Notes: a model not told the origin generated them from the letters alone. 64,000 nt of DNA from Nitrospirota bacterium (GCA_016235245.1 JACRLO010000032.1:34039-98038); one strand, 5' to 3'. Positions 51,398 through 61,222 are shown, counted from the stretch's first letter. A program made the numbers and translations.

Positions 51398-52519
51398 CTA
51401 TTCAAGCTGCTCTCCCGATACCTGAAACGTCCGCATGAACCTTCGGTCAATGTAGTCCTTCAGAAGAAAGGGAATTCTGCCATGCCAGACGAACTTCCCG
51501 CGCCAGAGTACCCCTCTGCCGTTTCCAAGATTAAAGATAAGCATATACTGCTGCTGCGGTATGAACGTCTCCAACTCGCCGCCTTCAAGGGATGCCATAA
51601 GATTGTTGAAGAGGACCATATTCTCCCGGACCGCATAGACACCCACCTTTGCCAGTTTGTGACCTTCAAGACTGATACAATCGCCGCCGCCGAATATCCC
51701 GGGATACGCAATACTCTGAAGATGGCTGTTCACCAGGAGGCCGTTGTCAGGACCGACCGGCAACCCGGAATCCCTGAAGAGTGCTGACGGCCTTACCCCC
51801 GTGGCGATCAGGGCAATATCAAAGCCCTGGGAAGTGTTGTCATCGAAAACCACCCTATCCTCTTCGACAGCCTTTACACGCCTGCCCTCCATTACGCTGA
51901 TACCCCTTGCAAGAAATGATTCCCTTGCAAGCCTTCGCACACGATCCGGAAGGGCATGAAGCATCCTGCTTCCGGCAACGAGGGTAATCTCAGCCTTACC
52001 GTCCAGACCCCGTAGCAGCCGCCATACATTGCCTGTGATTTCAACCCCGGCAGGGCCGCCGCCAACAACCGTGATGCGAAGGGTCTTTTGACCTGCACCC
52101 GCTTCGATCTCCTTCTTCGCCTTAAGCAGATTACCAATAGGTTTGACCGTGAAGATACGGGCTGAAGGGCCTGCAGTCGATGACAATGAAACCTCACTGC
52201 CTGTATTGAAAGAGACCACATCATAGCCAATACTCGTTCCCGAAACCAGAGAAAGCGACTTCGTCTGGGGCTGTATGCCGGATACCCTGTCTTCCATAAA
52301 GACTCCGCCGCGGTCTTCGGTCATTTTTTTTATGTTAAAGCGTATCTCCTGCGGCCGGTATATGCCGGACAACATGCCCGGCCCCATACCTGAATAGTAT
52401 TGATATGCCGAAGAACTGATTACGGTTACCCTGTGGCCCCGATCAACGTAATCCCTTAGTTTGAAAAGAGCGGTCAGATGCGCATGGCCGCCGCCGACAA
52501 AAACAAGATCTTTTTTCAT
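51398..52519 (-). CDS. FAD-dependent oxidoreductase, TIGR03169-like (SelD-associated, NDH-2-like)
   Basis: A 373-aa flavoprotein. FAD binding: LVFVGGGHAHLTALFKL; NAD(P) site ITVVGGGPAGVEITGNVWRLL; second motif YPGIFGGGDCISLEG. The GGGHAHL start and GMGPGMLSGIY are typical of the TIGR03169 family, seen as a domain fused N-terminally to selenide water dikinase (SelD) or as a stand-alone protein; it is related to NDH-2. No SelD domain is attached here. It lies 9 nt downstream of the UroD-like gene. The selenium link fits the apparent selenoprotein ArsS nearby, but is an inference. Confidence 0.82.
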   Translation of the reverse strand: MKKDLVFVGGGHAHLTALFKLRDYVDRGHRVTVISSSAYQYYSGMGPGMLSGIYRPQEIRFNIKKMTEDRGGVFMEDRVSGIQPQTKSLSLVSGTSIGYDVVSFNTGSEVSLSSTAGPSARIFTVKPIGNLLKAKKEIEAGAGQKTLRITVVGGGPAGVEITGNVWRLLRGLDGKAEITLVAGSRMLHALPDRVRRLARESFLARGISVMEGRRVKAVEEDRVVFDDNTSQGFDIALIATGVRPSALFRDSGLPVGPDNGLLVNSHLQSIAYPGIFGGGDCISLEGHKLAKVGVYAVRENMVLFNNLMASLEGGELETFIPQQQYMLIFNLGNGRGVLWRGKFVWHGRIPFLLKDYIDRRFMRTFQVSGEQLE

Positions 52520-52528
52520 GCTGATATT

Positions 52529-53569
52529 TTACCGTTTTTCGCAGCCCGATACATCAATATGCTCTGCACAGGAGAGGAACTCCTGCACTCTTTGCAGGTC
52601 GGTGTCGGGAGGCGGATCGCAGGACGGCATCAGGATATAGCGGTACAGCGGATCGGATATGCCTGCAACGCATTGCGCAACCGCGCGGCAGATACTGTCC
52701 TGCCCCCCTCCGTAAATGGTATTGATCACATCTACATTTCCTGCAGTCACAAGACAATCGCGATAAAGACGGTACACATCGCCGATCGGGACTCCCGCAT
52801 CGACTGTTATACAGTCCGCCCCGGACTCCGGATAGAGCGCAATCTGCTGACTGATATTGCCGCACTGATGAAGAAAACAGCCGGCACCGCGGGCCCTGAC
52901 CAGCTCAAAGAGTTTTTTTTCATACGGAATAACAGCCTCCCGGTAAAGATCCTCCGATATGAGCGAAACAGCGCCGTCAGGGACCGAAATACCGTCAATG
53001 AGACCCCGATCGATAAGAGGCTCATAGAGTGCAAATGAAAGACGGACGCCCAGGTCGCAGACCTCCATGACAAACGCCCTGTCGCTCAGCACTTTTTCCT
53101 GCAACAGATGCCAGTCGCAGAGGATCATGGCCCAGGTAAAGGGTCCCCATGAGGTAGCGCAGATGTACCGGTCAGGAAGCCTGGACCGCAGACCTCCGAT
53201 CATCTCCACCAAAGCAAGGCTGTGGGGCGAGTGGGCAATATCGATGTCGGCAAAGTATCTGGCGTCTTCAACACTCTGGATGAGGGGAAACGACAGAAGC
53301 GGGGCCTGCTCCCCACGGAAGGCCAGATGGCCTCCGATCGCTTCGGCAGGAAAGGAGTTCAGGCCGGAGCCTGCAAAGACAATATCCGTCTTCAGGTCCC
53401 CAAAAACAGCGGCAAGTCCTTCGGCAAACGCATCAGGCGCCTTAACAATGTCTTCGATCCGCAGCCCTGCCTGGCGGTACGACCAGAGTCCTCCACCAAA
53501 CAGGGCAGAGCATATGCGGTCACTTCGTTCACCCTGAAGGATTGTTTTTGTCCGGTTTCGGCCGTCCAT
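52529..53569 (-). CDS. Uroporphyrinogen decarboxylase-like (URO-D) methyltransferase-family protein
   Basis: TIM-barrel protein of the URO-D superfamily, 346 aa. The start MDGRNRTKTILQGERSDRIC at 53569 gives the usual N-terminus; a GTG six codons upstream (53587) is possible and neither has a strong ribosome-binding site. Later motifs are TSWGPFTWAMILCD, LISEDLYREAVIPYEKKLFELV and GCFLHQCGNISQQIALYPESG, where HxCG matches the Zn-binding His and Cys of methylcobamide-type MtbA/MtaA enzymes rather than true HemE. A role in methyl transfer is plausible, including to arsenic, but unproven. Confidence 0.82.
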   Translation of the reverse strand: MDGRNRTKTILQGERSDRICSALFGGGLWSYRQAGLRIEDIVKAPDAFAEGLAAVFGDLKTDIVFAGSGLNSFPAEAIGGHLAFRGEQAPLLSFPLIQSVEDARYFADIDIAHSPHSLALVEMIGGLRSRLPDRYICATSWGPFTWAMILCDWHLLQEKVLSDRAFVMEVCDLGVRLSFALYEPLIDRGLIDGISVPDGAVSLISEDLYREAVIPYEKKLFELVRARGAGCFLHQCGNISQQIALYPESGADCITVDAGVPIGDVYRLYRDCLVTAGNVDVINTIYGGGQDSICRAVAQCVAGISDPLYRYILMPSCDPPPDTDLQRVQEFLSCAEHIDVSGCEKR

Positions 53570-53630
53570 TCTGTATCGTAACGTCACGGTCTAAAAATTG
53601 CAAAAGGATGTATGAAACGAATGACGATAT

Positions 53631-53659
53631 TTGTCATTTGCAAAATCGTAGCGTAAAAT
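53631..53659 (+). promoter_or_regulatory. Promoter of the first large PAS kinase
   Basis: TTGTCA (53631-53636), 17-nt spacer, TAAAAT (53654-53659). The predicted start site is about 53666 and the ATG is at 53669, so the transcript would be almost leaderless. The same spacing, hexamers and flanks occur upstream of the paralogous kinase at 57257. Confidence 0.65.
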
Positions 53660-53668
53660 GAGAATGAC

Positions 53669-56413
53669 ATGGATGAATTACAGAAAGATCGATCGGGCGC
53701 CCTGACTGAAGATGCGCTTAAAATACGTGAAGAGCAATTGAGAGACGCTCAAAGGCTGGCAAAGATCGGAAGCTGGCGGTATGACGTTTCAAGCGAAAGC
53801 CTCTGGTGGTCTGATGAACTCTACCGGATGTTTGACCTGCGCAGCGAGGACGGCCCGGTCACTATGGAACGTTTTTTAGGCCGGGTCCATCCTGAGGACA
53901 GGGAGGAGCTGAAAAAACAGATTGAATCCGGCCTGCCCTACCGGTCCGATTACCGCATCCTCCTGCCTGACGGCTCGGTTAAATACGTTCACGAGGAGGT
54001 CAGGGTTCATTCTGACCGTGACGCAAAGCCGATCGCTTATACGGGAACTGCACAGGATGTCACCGACCGCAGGAAGACAGAGGATCAACTCAACCATTCT
54101 CTGTCCCTTCTGACTGCGGCTCTCGAATCGACAGCTGACGGGATCCTCATTGTAAACAGGGATGGCAAAATTGTCGGCTTCAACGAACAGTTCGCCAGAC
54201 TGTGGAAGATCCCCAAGACGGTCCTCGACCCGCATGACGACCAGAAGGCCCTGGATTTTGTACTCGATCAATTGAAATATCCGGACAAGTTCGTCGCCAA
54301 GGTAAAGGCCTTGTACGCTACACCTGAAGCAAATAGTTTTGATATTTTGGAATTTAAGGATGGCCGCACCTTTGAACGATATTCACAACCACAGAAAATC
54401 AATGGCTGTCCGGTCGGCAGGGTGTGGAGTTTCCGCGATATTACTCAGCAGAGAAGGACAGAGGAGAAGCTTTTAAAGAGCGAAGAGCGTTTTCGGTTAG
54501 CCATGCAGGGCGCAAACGACGGGTTATGGGATTGGAATCTGCTGACCGACGAAGTGTACTATTCTCCCCGCTGGAAATCGATGCTCGGCTATGCAGAGGA
54601 CGAGCTTGATAATACCCTTGACACCTGGAAGCGGCTGGTCAGCCCTGTTGATCAGGATACCACCCTTGCGCTGGTTGGTGAAGTCGTTGAAGGTCATATG
54701 GACAAGTTTGAGGTCGAGTTTCGCATGCAGCATAAGGGCGGCCACTATCTTGATATCCTGTCCCGTGCCATCCTTGTACGTGACGATGGCGGCAAACCCG
54801 TCCGTCTGATCGGAACACATGTTGACATTACCAGGCGCAAAAAGACCGAGGCAGCCCTGCGTGAGAGCGAACGACGGTACAGGATCTTTTTCGACCAATC
54901 GCCTGATGGCGTCTTACTGATGAACGCAAAGGGTGAAATAGTCAGTTTCAACGATGCGGTTTGCGAGCAGCTGGGATACACCCGTGAGGAATTTTCCACG
55001 CTGCAGATAGCGGACATCGACCCTGTAGAAAGCCAGGCCGACATCAGTTTACGTTTTGAGAAAGTTTTCAGGGACGGAAAAGACCGATTTGAAGTGAAGC
55101 ATAGAACAAAACAGGGTGATATACGGGACGTATTTGTCATAATCCAGACTTTGGAGTTGTCCGGTCAAATGTTCTTCCACACTATCTGGCAGGACATCAC
55201 GGACCGCAGGCGGGCGGTAGATGCCCTGCGGGCGAGCGAGCGAATGCTCCAAACGATCATTGACACCGAGCCGGAATGCGTGAAGCTGCTCGACAAGGAT
55301 GCCAACCTCATCATGATGAACCGGGCGGGCCTTGAGATGATAGAGGCCGACTCATTAGAACAGGTAAAAGGTCAAAGCGTCTCCCCCCTGATCACGGCCG
55401 AATACCGGCAGCCGTTCATGGATCTGACCAGGCGAGTCTTTCAGGGAGAGGCCGGAAAGCTTCTGTTTGAGATCACAGGTCTGAAGGGCCGTCACCTCTG
55501 GATGGAAACCCATGCCGTGCCTCTGTTGAACGATAGCAATGAGATCTTTGCTGCGCTGGGCGTAACGCGCGATGTTACTGCCCGGAAAGCGGCAGAGGAG
55601 AAGATCAGCCGGAGCGAGCAGTTCATCAGGAGCATCCTCGACACCGTGGACGAAGGGTTCATCGTCCTCGACCGGGACTACCGTATACTTACGGCCAACA
55701 AGGCCTATTGCAGTCAGGTGGGCGGATGCGACGAGAAGATTATCGGCAGACACTGTTACGAGATATCGCATAAAACTGAACGTCCCTGCTTCGAAGAGGG
55801 CGAAGAATGTGCAGCACGCCATGCATTTGAAAAAGGAATACCCCACACAGCCCTGCACCGCCACAAAGATGCCGGCGGCAATATCCTCTACGTGGAGACC
55901 AAGGCCTTTCCGATCAAAGACACAGAAGGCAACGTCACCTCTGTCATTGAGGTAATCAACAACATCACTGAAAAATACCTGCTTGAAGAAGAGCGGCTCA
56001 GGACCCAGAAGCTCGAATCGATCGGCACGCTTGCCGGCGGCATAGCCCATGACTGTAATAATCTGCTTCAGGGTGTGTTTGGGTATATCTCGATGGCAAA
56101 GATCACCCATGATCAGAAGGAAAAGTCACTTGCCATGCTCGATCAGGCAGAAGAAGCCCTTCATTTGTCGGTCAATCTCACGACCCAGCTGCTTACGTTT
56201 TCCAAGGGCGGCAAGCCGCTGAAGAAGCTGATCAGGATCGCGCCGGTAATTGAAAATGCGGTGAAGTTCGCTCTGAGCGGTTCCCATACAGACTTTCGGC
56301 TGGACATACTTTCCGATCTTTGGACAGTGGAGGCGGATGCAGGGCAGCTTGCGCAGGTGATACAGAACATTGTGCTCAATGCCAATGAGGCAATGGCAGG
56401 CAGTGCACGATAA
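53669..56413 (+). CDS. Multi-PAS histidine kinase, C-terminus lost to a frameshift
   Basis: A 914-aa soluble sensor. Five to six PAS/PAC domains in series (for example RLAKIGSWRYDVSSESLWWSDELYRM, STADGILIVNRDGKIVGFNE, AMQGANDGLWDWNLLTDEVYYS, SPDGVLLMNAKGEIVSFND, TVDEGFIVLDRDYRILTANKAY), then HisKA with LAGGIAHDCNNLLQGVFGYISM (His794; Cys where paralogues have Phe) and the N-box region VIQNIVLNANEAMAG. It then stops at SAR. The missing ATPase part and a receiver lie in the adjacent frame at 56437-57117, so one base is missing near 56405. Cytoplasmic; probably inactive as written unless the frame is restored. It is a paralogue of the kinase at 57257. Confidence 0.85.
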   Translation: MDELQKDRSGALTEDALKIREEQLRDAQRLAKIGSWRYDVSSESLWWSDELYRMFDLRSEDGPVTMERFLGRVHPEDREELKKQIESGLPYRSDYRILLPDGSVKYVHEEVRVHSDRDAKPIAYTGTAQDVTDRRKTEDQLNHSLSLLTAALESTADGILIVNRDGKIVGFNEQFARLWKIPKTVLDPHDDQKALDFVLDQLKYPDKFVAKVKALYATPEANSFDILEFKDGRTFERYSQPQKINGCPVGRVWSFRDITQQRRTEEKLLKSEERFRLAMQGANDGLWDWNLLTDEVYYSPRWKSMLGYAEDELDNTLDTWKRLVSPVDQDTTLALVGEVVEGHMDKFEVEFRMQHKGGHYLDILSRAILVRDDGGKPVRLIGTHVDITRRKKTEAALRESERRYRIFFDQSPDGVLLMNAKGEIVSFNDAVCEQLGYTREEFSTLQIADIDPVESQADISLRFEKVFRDGKDRFEVKHRTKQGDIRDVFVIIQTLELSGQMFFHTIWQDITDRRRAVDALRASERMLQTIIDTEPECVKLLDKDANLIMMNRAGLEMIEADSLEQVKGQSVSPLITAEYRQPFMDLTRRVFQGEAGKLLFEITGLKGRHLWMETHAVPLLNDSNEIFAALGVTRDVTARKAAEEKISRSEQFIRSILDTVDEGFIVLDRDYRILTANKAYCSQVGGCDEKIIGRHCYEISHKTERPCFEEGEECAARHAFEKGIPHTALHRHKDAGGNILYVETKAFPIKDTEGNVTSVIEVINNITEKYLLEEERLRTQKLESIGTLAGGIAHDCNNLLQGVFGYISMAKITHDQKEKSLAMLDQAEEALHLSVNLTTQLLTFSKGGKPLKKLIRIAPVIENAVKFALSGSHTDFRLDILSDLWTVEADAGQLAQVIQNIVLNANEAMAGSAR

Positions 56414-56436
56414 CGATCGCAATCAGCAATGTTGAG

Positions 56437-57117
56437 ATGCCCTCAAGGGCCAACCTGCTGCTGCCTGATGGAGGGCAGTTTGTGCGGATAGCTATCGAGG
56501 ACACCGGCACAGGCATACCAGAGCCGAACCTGGCAAAGATCTTCGATCCTTACTTTACGACCAAGCAGAAAGGCAGCGGCCTGGGGCTGGCGACATCGTA
56601 TTCGATCATAAAGAACCACGGTGGAGTTATTGAGGTAAAATCAGAGGTGAACCGGGGCACCACCTTCACCATTTATCTTCCGGCGTCCAGGGGCACAGAG
56701 ATTGGAACGGCAGCGGCCACTACAGCAGCTGCGGGGACAAGGAAGGGCAGGGTACTGCTGATGGACGACGAAGAGCTGGTGCGAAATGTTGCAAGGGAGA
56801 TGATCGCAGCCCTTGGCCATGAGGTGGAAGGGGCAGAAGACGGTATGAGGGCGATAGAGCTGTTCCGGCAGGCGAGGGATGCCGGCAGACCCTTTGATCT
56901 GGTGATCCTGGATCTTACGGTAAAGGGCGGGATGGGAGGAGAAGAGGCGATCGCAAAGATCCGGGAGATTGCCCCTGAGGTCAAGGCAGTTGTATCGAGC
57001 GGATATGCAGACAGTCCTATCGTAGCCGACTTTCCTGCCTATGGTTTTTCAGCGGTTCTGAACAAACCCTACAGGATTGATTCCCTGAAGAACTGCCTGG
57101 ACCCATTCTTTTCGTAG
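56437..57117 (+). CDS. HATPase tail and receiver of the frameshifted kinase
   Basis: Continuation of the preceding kinase. ITIAISNVE is encoded just upstream in the same frame. Residues include FVRIAIEDTGTGIPEPNLAKIFDPYFTTKQ with GSGLGLATSYSIIKNHGG (the ATPase G boxes), then an Ala/Thr-rich linker and a receiver: RVLLMDDEELVRNVAREM, phospho-Asp in LVILDLTVKGGMGG, VVSSGYAD and VLNKPYRIDSL. No ribosome-binding site or promoter is evident for the ATG at 56437. With the upstream part it would make a hybrid kinase of about 1150 aa. Confidence 0.8.
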   Translation: MPSRANLLLPDGGQFVRIAIEDTGTGIPEPNLAKIFDPYFTTKQKGSGLGLATSYSIIKNHGGVIEVKSEVNRGTTFTIYLPASRGTEIGTAAATTAAAGTRKGRVLLMDDEELVRNVAREMIAALGHEVEGAEDGMRAIELFRQARDAGRPFDLVILDLTVKGGMGGEEAIAKIREIAPEVKAVVSSGYADSPIVADFPAYGFSAVLNKPYRIDSLKNCLDPFFS

Positions 57118-57220
57118 TCTGCAGTCTTGTCAGCGCGCAGGTATCTCCAACCTCATCATATTCAGAGGAACGGATCCCAATGTTCCTGCTGCAGGCGCAA
57201 CTCGCTGTCATAAATTTGAT

Positions 57221-57249
57221 TTGTCATTCGCCTTGTCATAACGTAAAAT
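57221..57249 (+). promoter_or_regulatory. Promoter of the second large PAS kinase
   Basis: TTGTCA (57221-57226), 17-nt spacer, TAAAAT (57244-57249), ATG at 57257: predicted near-leaderless mRNA. Nearly identical context to the promoter at 53631-53659. Confidence 0.65.
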
Positions 57250-57256
57250 TAGAGGC

Positions 57257-60200
57257 ATGGACGATAGACAAAAAGACCCTGAAGGCCTCCGGAAAACCGA
57301 GAAATTATCTTTTGACGGAACAGCCATGTACCGCGCGCTCTTCGATAGTTCACGGGATGCTGTCGGGGTGTCAAAAGCCGGAATTCATCTGCTGGTGAAT
57401 AATGCATATCTTGATCTGTTCGGTTTTCCCCGGGATTACGATATCACCGGCAGACCGGTCCTGGACCTGATCGCTCCGGCCAGCCGTGCTCAAATCAGCG
57501 ATTACATCCGTCGCCGCTCTCATGGCGAAACGGTCACCTCTCTTTATGAGACGCGAGGGCTGCGGGCAGACGGCACAGAGTTCGATATGGAGGTGAGCGT
57601 TTCGCTCTACCCGGAACATGGTGAAAACCACACGCTGGTAATCCTCAGGGATATCTCGGAGCGCACGAAGGCTGCAGAAGAAATTGCCGAACGTGAGGCC
57701 ATGTTGAGACAGATTATGGACACGGCAAGTGTCGCGATCTTTCTCATAGACAAGACCGGCCATATCACAACTGCCAATAACCGCATGGCAGACATGTTCG
57801 GCTGCCCGATGGAAGAGCTTATCGGAAGCGAATATGTTGATCATGTTCATCCGCTTGAGCGCGAGATTGGCAGGCAGAAAATGCTGGCGTTGCTGGCGAG
57901 CAAAATACCGTCCGTTGATCTCGAACGCCTTTACCTGAAAAAGGATGGGGCCGAGTTCTGGGGACACCTTGCAGGCAGGCGTTTTCATGATGTCCGGGGC
58001 AATGAACTCGGCCTGATCGGCGTCATAACTGACATCACTATGCGCAAGATGACGGAAACCGCGCTGCGAGAGAGCGAAGCGACAGCACGCACGCTTCTGG
58101 ATATTCCTGTGGCGGCAGCGTTCCTGCTTGACCGGGATGGAAAATGCCTTGATGCAAACGAAACATTCGCCCAGCGGTTCGGCAAAACGCGGACGGATGT
58201 CATCGGGCTCGTCGTCTGGGACCTTTTCCCTCCTGAGGTTGCAGAGAGACGAAGGGCACATTTTGAGCAGGTCCTGAAAGATAAGAAGATGGTCCGTTAC
58301 GAAGATGAACGCGGGGGCAGATGGAACGATTCGCTCATTGCGCCAATCCTCGACAGCAGCGGAGAGGTCTCGAGGATTGCGGTTGTAGGCTTTGATATAA
58401 CCGAGCGAAAACAGTCGGAATTGGCATTGCAAAAGAGTGAAGCAAAATACCGGCGGCTCTATAATGAAACTCCCATCCTGCTGCATTCCATAGACCGCAA
58501 CGGGGTCGTGGTCGAGGCCAATGATTACTGGTTCAAAATCATGGGATATGAACGGAACGAGGTCATCGGCAAAAAAGTGACCGACTTCTATACGGATGCA
58601 TCGAAAAAATATGCCCTTGAGATTGTTCAGCCCGCATTCTTTCGCGACGGCGTGGTCAAAGATGTGTCGTATCAGTTCGTCAAGAAAAACGGGGATGTGG
58701 TTGATGTGCTTCTTTCGGCCACGGGCGAACGGGATGCTGCCGGAAGCGTTGTCCACTCACAGGCGGTTATCCAGGATATTACCGACCGAAAGCGGATTGA
58801 GCTGACCCTGCAGAAGAGTGAGCATATGCTCCAGACGATTATCGACACGGAACCGGACTGCATCAAGGTCATCGATGAGGAGTCGAGGCTTATTTTGATG
58901 AACCGTGCCGGCCTCAACATGATTCAGGCAGACTCACTGGAACAGGTCAAAGGACAATTCGTCTGTCCTCTTGTCGCTCCTGATCACCGGCAAGAATTTA
59001 TGGATCTCACCAAAGAGGTCTTCCAGGGGAGGTCAGGCAGCCTGGAATTTCAAATGGTCGGCATGCTGGGTCGACAGCTGTGGCTTGAGACCCATGCGGT
59101 CCCCCTGCGCAACGAAAACGATGAGATTATCGCACTGCTCGGCGTGACCCGCGACATCACGGCACGTAAACAGACTGAGGAAACCCTGATAGAGAGCGAA
59201 AAAAGGTTCAAAACGCTCATTGAACAGGCTGGCGACGGGTTTGAACTGCTGAGTGATGAGGGACGGTTTGTTGACGTAAACAGTGCCTCCTGCAGACAGC
59301 TGGGGTATTCCCGGGAAGAACTGCTCGGCATGAAAATATTCGATATCGATCCGAAGCTCGATAGTGCCAGATTCACCATGACGTTACAATCGATGGAGGT
59401 GGGTAGTCCGATATCGTTTGAGTCCGCACACAGGCGAAAAGACGGCACTGAGTTCCCTGTTGAAATAACAACTTCGCTCATCGTGCTGGCCGGGGGAGGG
59501 AAGCATGCCCTTGCGCTCGTGAGAGACATCACCGAGCGCAAGCAGGCTGATGTTGCGCTGCGCGCAAGCGAAGAACGCTTCAGAGCGATAACCATGACCG
59601 CCTCCGATGCGATCATGGTTATGGATGATCTGGGGAAAATCGTTAATTGGAACCCTGCGGCTGAGCGGATCTTCGGGTACTCCTCTGAGGAGGCTGTAGG
59701 CAGAGATCTCCACGCTTTCCTCGCCCCTCCGAGACTGCAGCAAGCCTATCGAAAAGGATTTTCTCATTTTGTCGCTACCGGAGAGGGCCCGGTGATCAAC
59801 AGGTCAGTTGAGATGGATGCGATAAAAAAGGATGGGACAGAGTTCCCCATCGAGGTCTCTACCTCGGCAATGAACATCGGAGGGAAATGGCATGCGCTGG
59901 CGATCATCAGGGACATCTCGGAGAGAAAGAGACTGGAGCAGGAGCTGATCAAGACCCAGAAACTCGAGTCTGTCGGCACACTGGCAGGAGGTATTGCCCA
60001 TGACTTCAACAATCTGCTTCAGGGGATCTTCGGCTATATATCCCTGGCAAAGATGTCCATTGAGCAGAAAGACAAGGCACTGGCCATGCTTGAAGAGGCC
60101 GAGAAGGCGCTGCATCAATCCGTAAATCTTACAACGCAGCTCCTCACCTTCTCAAAAGGCGGCAAGCCGGTAAAGAAGGTTTTCAACCTGCACCCGGTGC

Positions 60201-61069
60201 TCGAAAATGCCATACGATTCTCTCTCAGCGGATCGAGCGTTGACCACATTCTCCTGGTCGATGACGACATCCGGCCGGTCGATGGAGATGAGGGGCAGAT
60301 ATCCCAGGTAATCCAGAACATTGTGCTGAATGCCGAACAGTCCATGGCGCTTGGAGGCCGGATAACAATAGCCGTACGCAATGCGCATCGGTCGGACATC
60401 CCCCCGCTGATTAACAGCGAGTATGGAGATTTTGTTGCCATAGCGGTTCAGGACCCGGGTATCGGCATCCCGCCGGAACATATCGGCCGAATTTTCGATC
60501 CGTATTTCACCACAAAGAAACAGGGCAGCGGTCTCGGTCTTGCGACTTCATATTCTATTATCAGAAATCATGGCGGCACGATACAGGTCTCCTCGGAGCT
60601 CGGAAAAGGTTCTACCTTTACCATATATATTCCGGCCTCCGCCGCCGCCTCTGCGGAAAAGGCTTCGCAATTCCCGGTGCAGGCTGATATTCGGAAAGGT
60701 CGGATACTGGTTATGGACGATGAAAAGATGGTGAGGGAAGTGGCCGGGGCACTCATCTCTTCGCTCGGTCATGAGGTAGCGTTTGCCGAACATGGCGAGG
60801 CGGCAATCAGACAGTACCGCGAAGCAATGGCCGGGGGCAGACCATTTGATATGGTGATTCTCGATCTGACGATCAAGGGCGGTATGGGAGGACACGAGAC
60901 CGTGCAGAAACTGCGGGAAATCGACCCGGAGGTAACGGCAGTGGTTTCAAGCGGGTACTCTGATGATGCGAGCATGTCTGACTGCCAGTCGAAGGGCTTT
61001 AAGGCATTTCTAAAAAAACCATACAAGGTAGAGAGCCTGAACAGACTGCTGAGGGATTTCATTAAGTAG
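57257..61069 (+). CDS. Large hybrid histidine kinase: multiple PAS, HisKA, HATPase, receiver
   Basis: A 1270-aa soluble hybrid kinase and intact paralogue of the preceding gene. About seven PAS/PAC modules (residues 20-895; for example VGVSKAGIHLLVNNAYLDLF, DTASVAIFLIDKTGHITTAN, DIPVAAAFLLDRDGKCLDAN, QAGDGFELLSDEGRFVDVNS, TASDAIMVMDDLGKIVNWN). HisKA: LAGGIAHDFNNLLQGIFGYISL with His915. HATPase: IQNIVLNAEQSMALGGRI, VQDPGIGIPPEHIGRIFDPYF and GSGLGLATSYSIIRNHGG. Receiver: RILVMDDEKMVREVAGAL, phospho-Asp1203 in MVILDLTIKGGMGG, VVSSGYSDD, LKKPYKVESL. No transmembrane helix. The ligands cannot be predicted. No partner output gene is adjacent. Confidence 0.92.
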   Translation: MDDRQKDPEGLRKTEKLSFDGTAMYRALFDSSRDAVGVSKAGIHLLVNNAYLDLFGFPRDYDITGRPVLDLIAPASRAQISDYIRRRSHGETVTSLYETRGLRADGTEFDMEVSVSLYPEHGENHTLVILRDISERTKAAEEIAEREAMLRQIMDTASVAIFLIDKTGHITTANNRMADMFGCPMEELIGSEYVDHVHPLEREIGRQKMLALLASKIPSVDLERLYLKKDGAEFWGHLAGRRFHDVRGNELGLIGVITDITMRKMTETALRESEATARTLLDIPVAAAFLLDRDGKCLDANETFAQRFGKTRTDVIGLVVWDLFPPEVAERRRAHFEQVLKDKKMVRYEDERGGRWNDSLIAPILDSSGEVSRIAVVGFDITERKQSELALQKSEAKYRRLYNETPILLHSIDRNGVVVEANDYWFKIMGYERNEVIGKKVTDFYTDASKKYALEIVQPAFFRDGVVKDVSYQFVKKNGDVVDVLLSATGERDAAGSVVHSQAVIQDITDRKRIELTLQKSEHMLQTIIDTEPDCIKVIDEESRLILMNRAGLNMIQADSLEQVKGQFVCPLVAPDHRQEFMDLTKEVFQGRSGSLEFQMVGMLGRQLWLETHAVPLRNENDEIIALLGVTRDITARKQTEETLIESEKRFKTLIEQAGDGFELLSDEGRFVDVNSASCRQLGYSREELLGMKIFDIDPKLDSARFTMTLQSMEVGSPISFESAHRRKDGTEFPVEITTSLIVLAGGGKHALALVRDITERKQADVALRASEERFRAITMTASDAIMVMDDLGKIVNWNPAAERIFGYSSEEAVGRDLHAFLAPPRLQQAYRKGFSHFVATGEGPVINRSVEMDAIKKDGTEFPIEVSTSAMNIGGKWHALAIIRDISERKRLEQELIKTQKLESVGTLAGGIAHDFNNLLQGIFGYISLAKMSIEQKDKALAMLEEAEKALHQSVNLTTQLLTFSKGGKPVKKVFNLHPVLENAIRFSLSGSSVDHILLVDDDIRPVDGDEGQISQVIQNIVLNAEQSMALGGRITIAVRNAHRSDIPPLINSEYGDFVAIAVQDPGIGIPPEHIGRIFDPYFTTKKQGSGLGLATSYSIIRNHGGTIQVSSELGKGSTFTIYIPASAAASAEKASQFPVQADIRKGRILVMDDEKMVREVAGALISSLGHEVAFAEHGEAAIRQYREAMAGGRPFDMVILDLTIKGGMGGHETVQKLREIDPEVTAVVSSGYSDDASMSDCQSKGFKAFLKKPYKVESLNRLLRDFIK

Positions 61070-61222
61070 GGGTACATCGTTCAGCTCTTATCGTAGCTGC
61101 ATTTTTTAGACTCCGGAAACTACAAATCACGGTTGCGGCATTATCCAAAAGGTGATACGATGTTTTTACATCTGATTGACAATCTGGGCTGAGGAAGGGG
61201 ACATCCCGGCCTTATCATAAGA

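Noticed and set aside
57371..58756. 461-codon minus-strand open frame
   Set aside because: Antisense to the PAS kinase; no motif, typical shadow of GC-biased codons.
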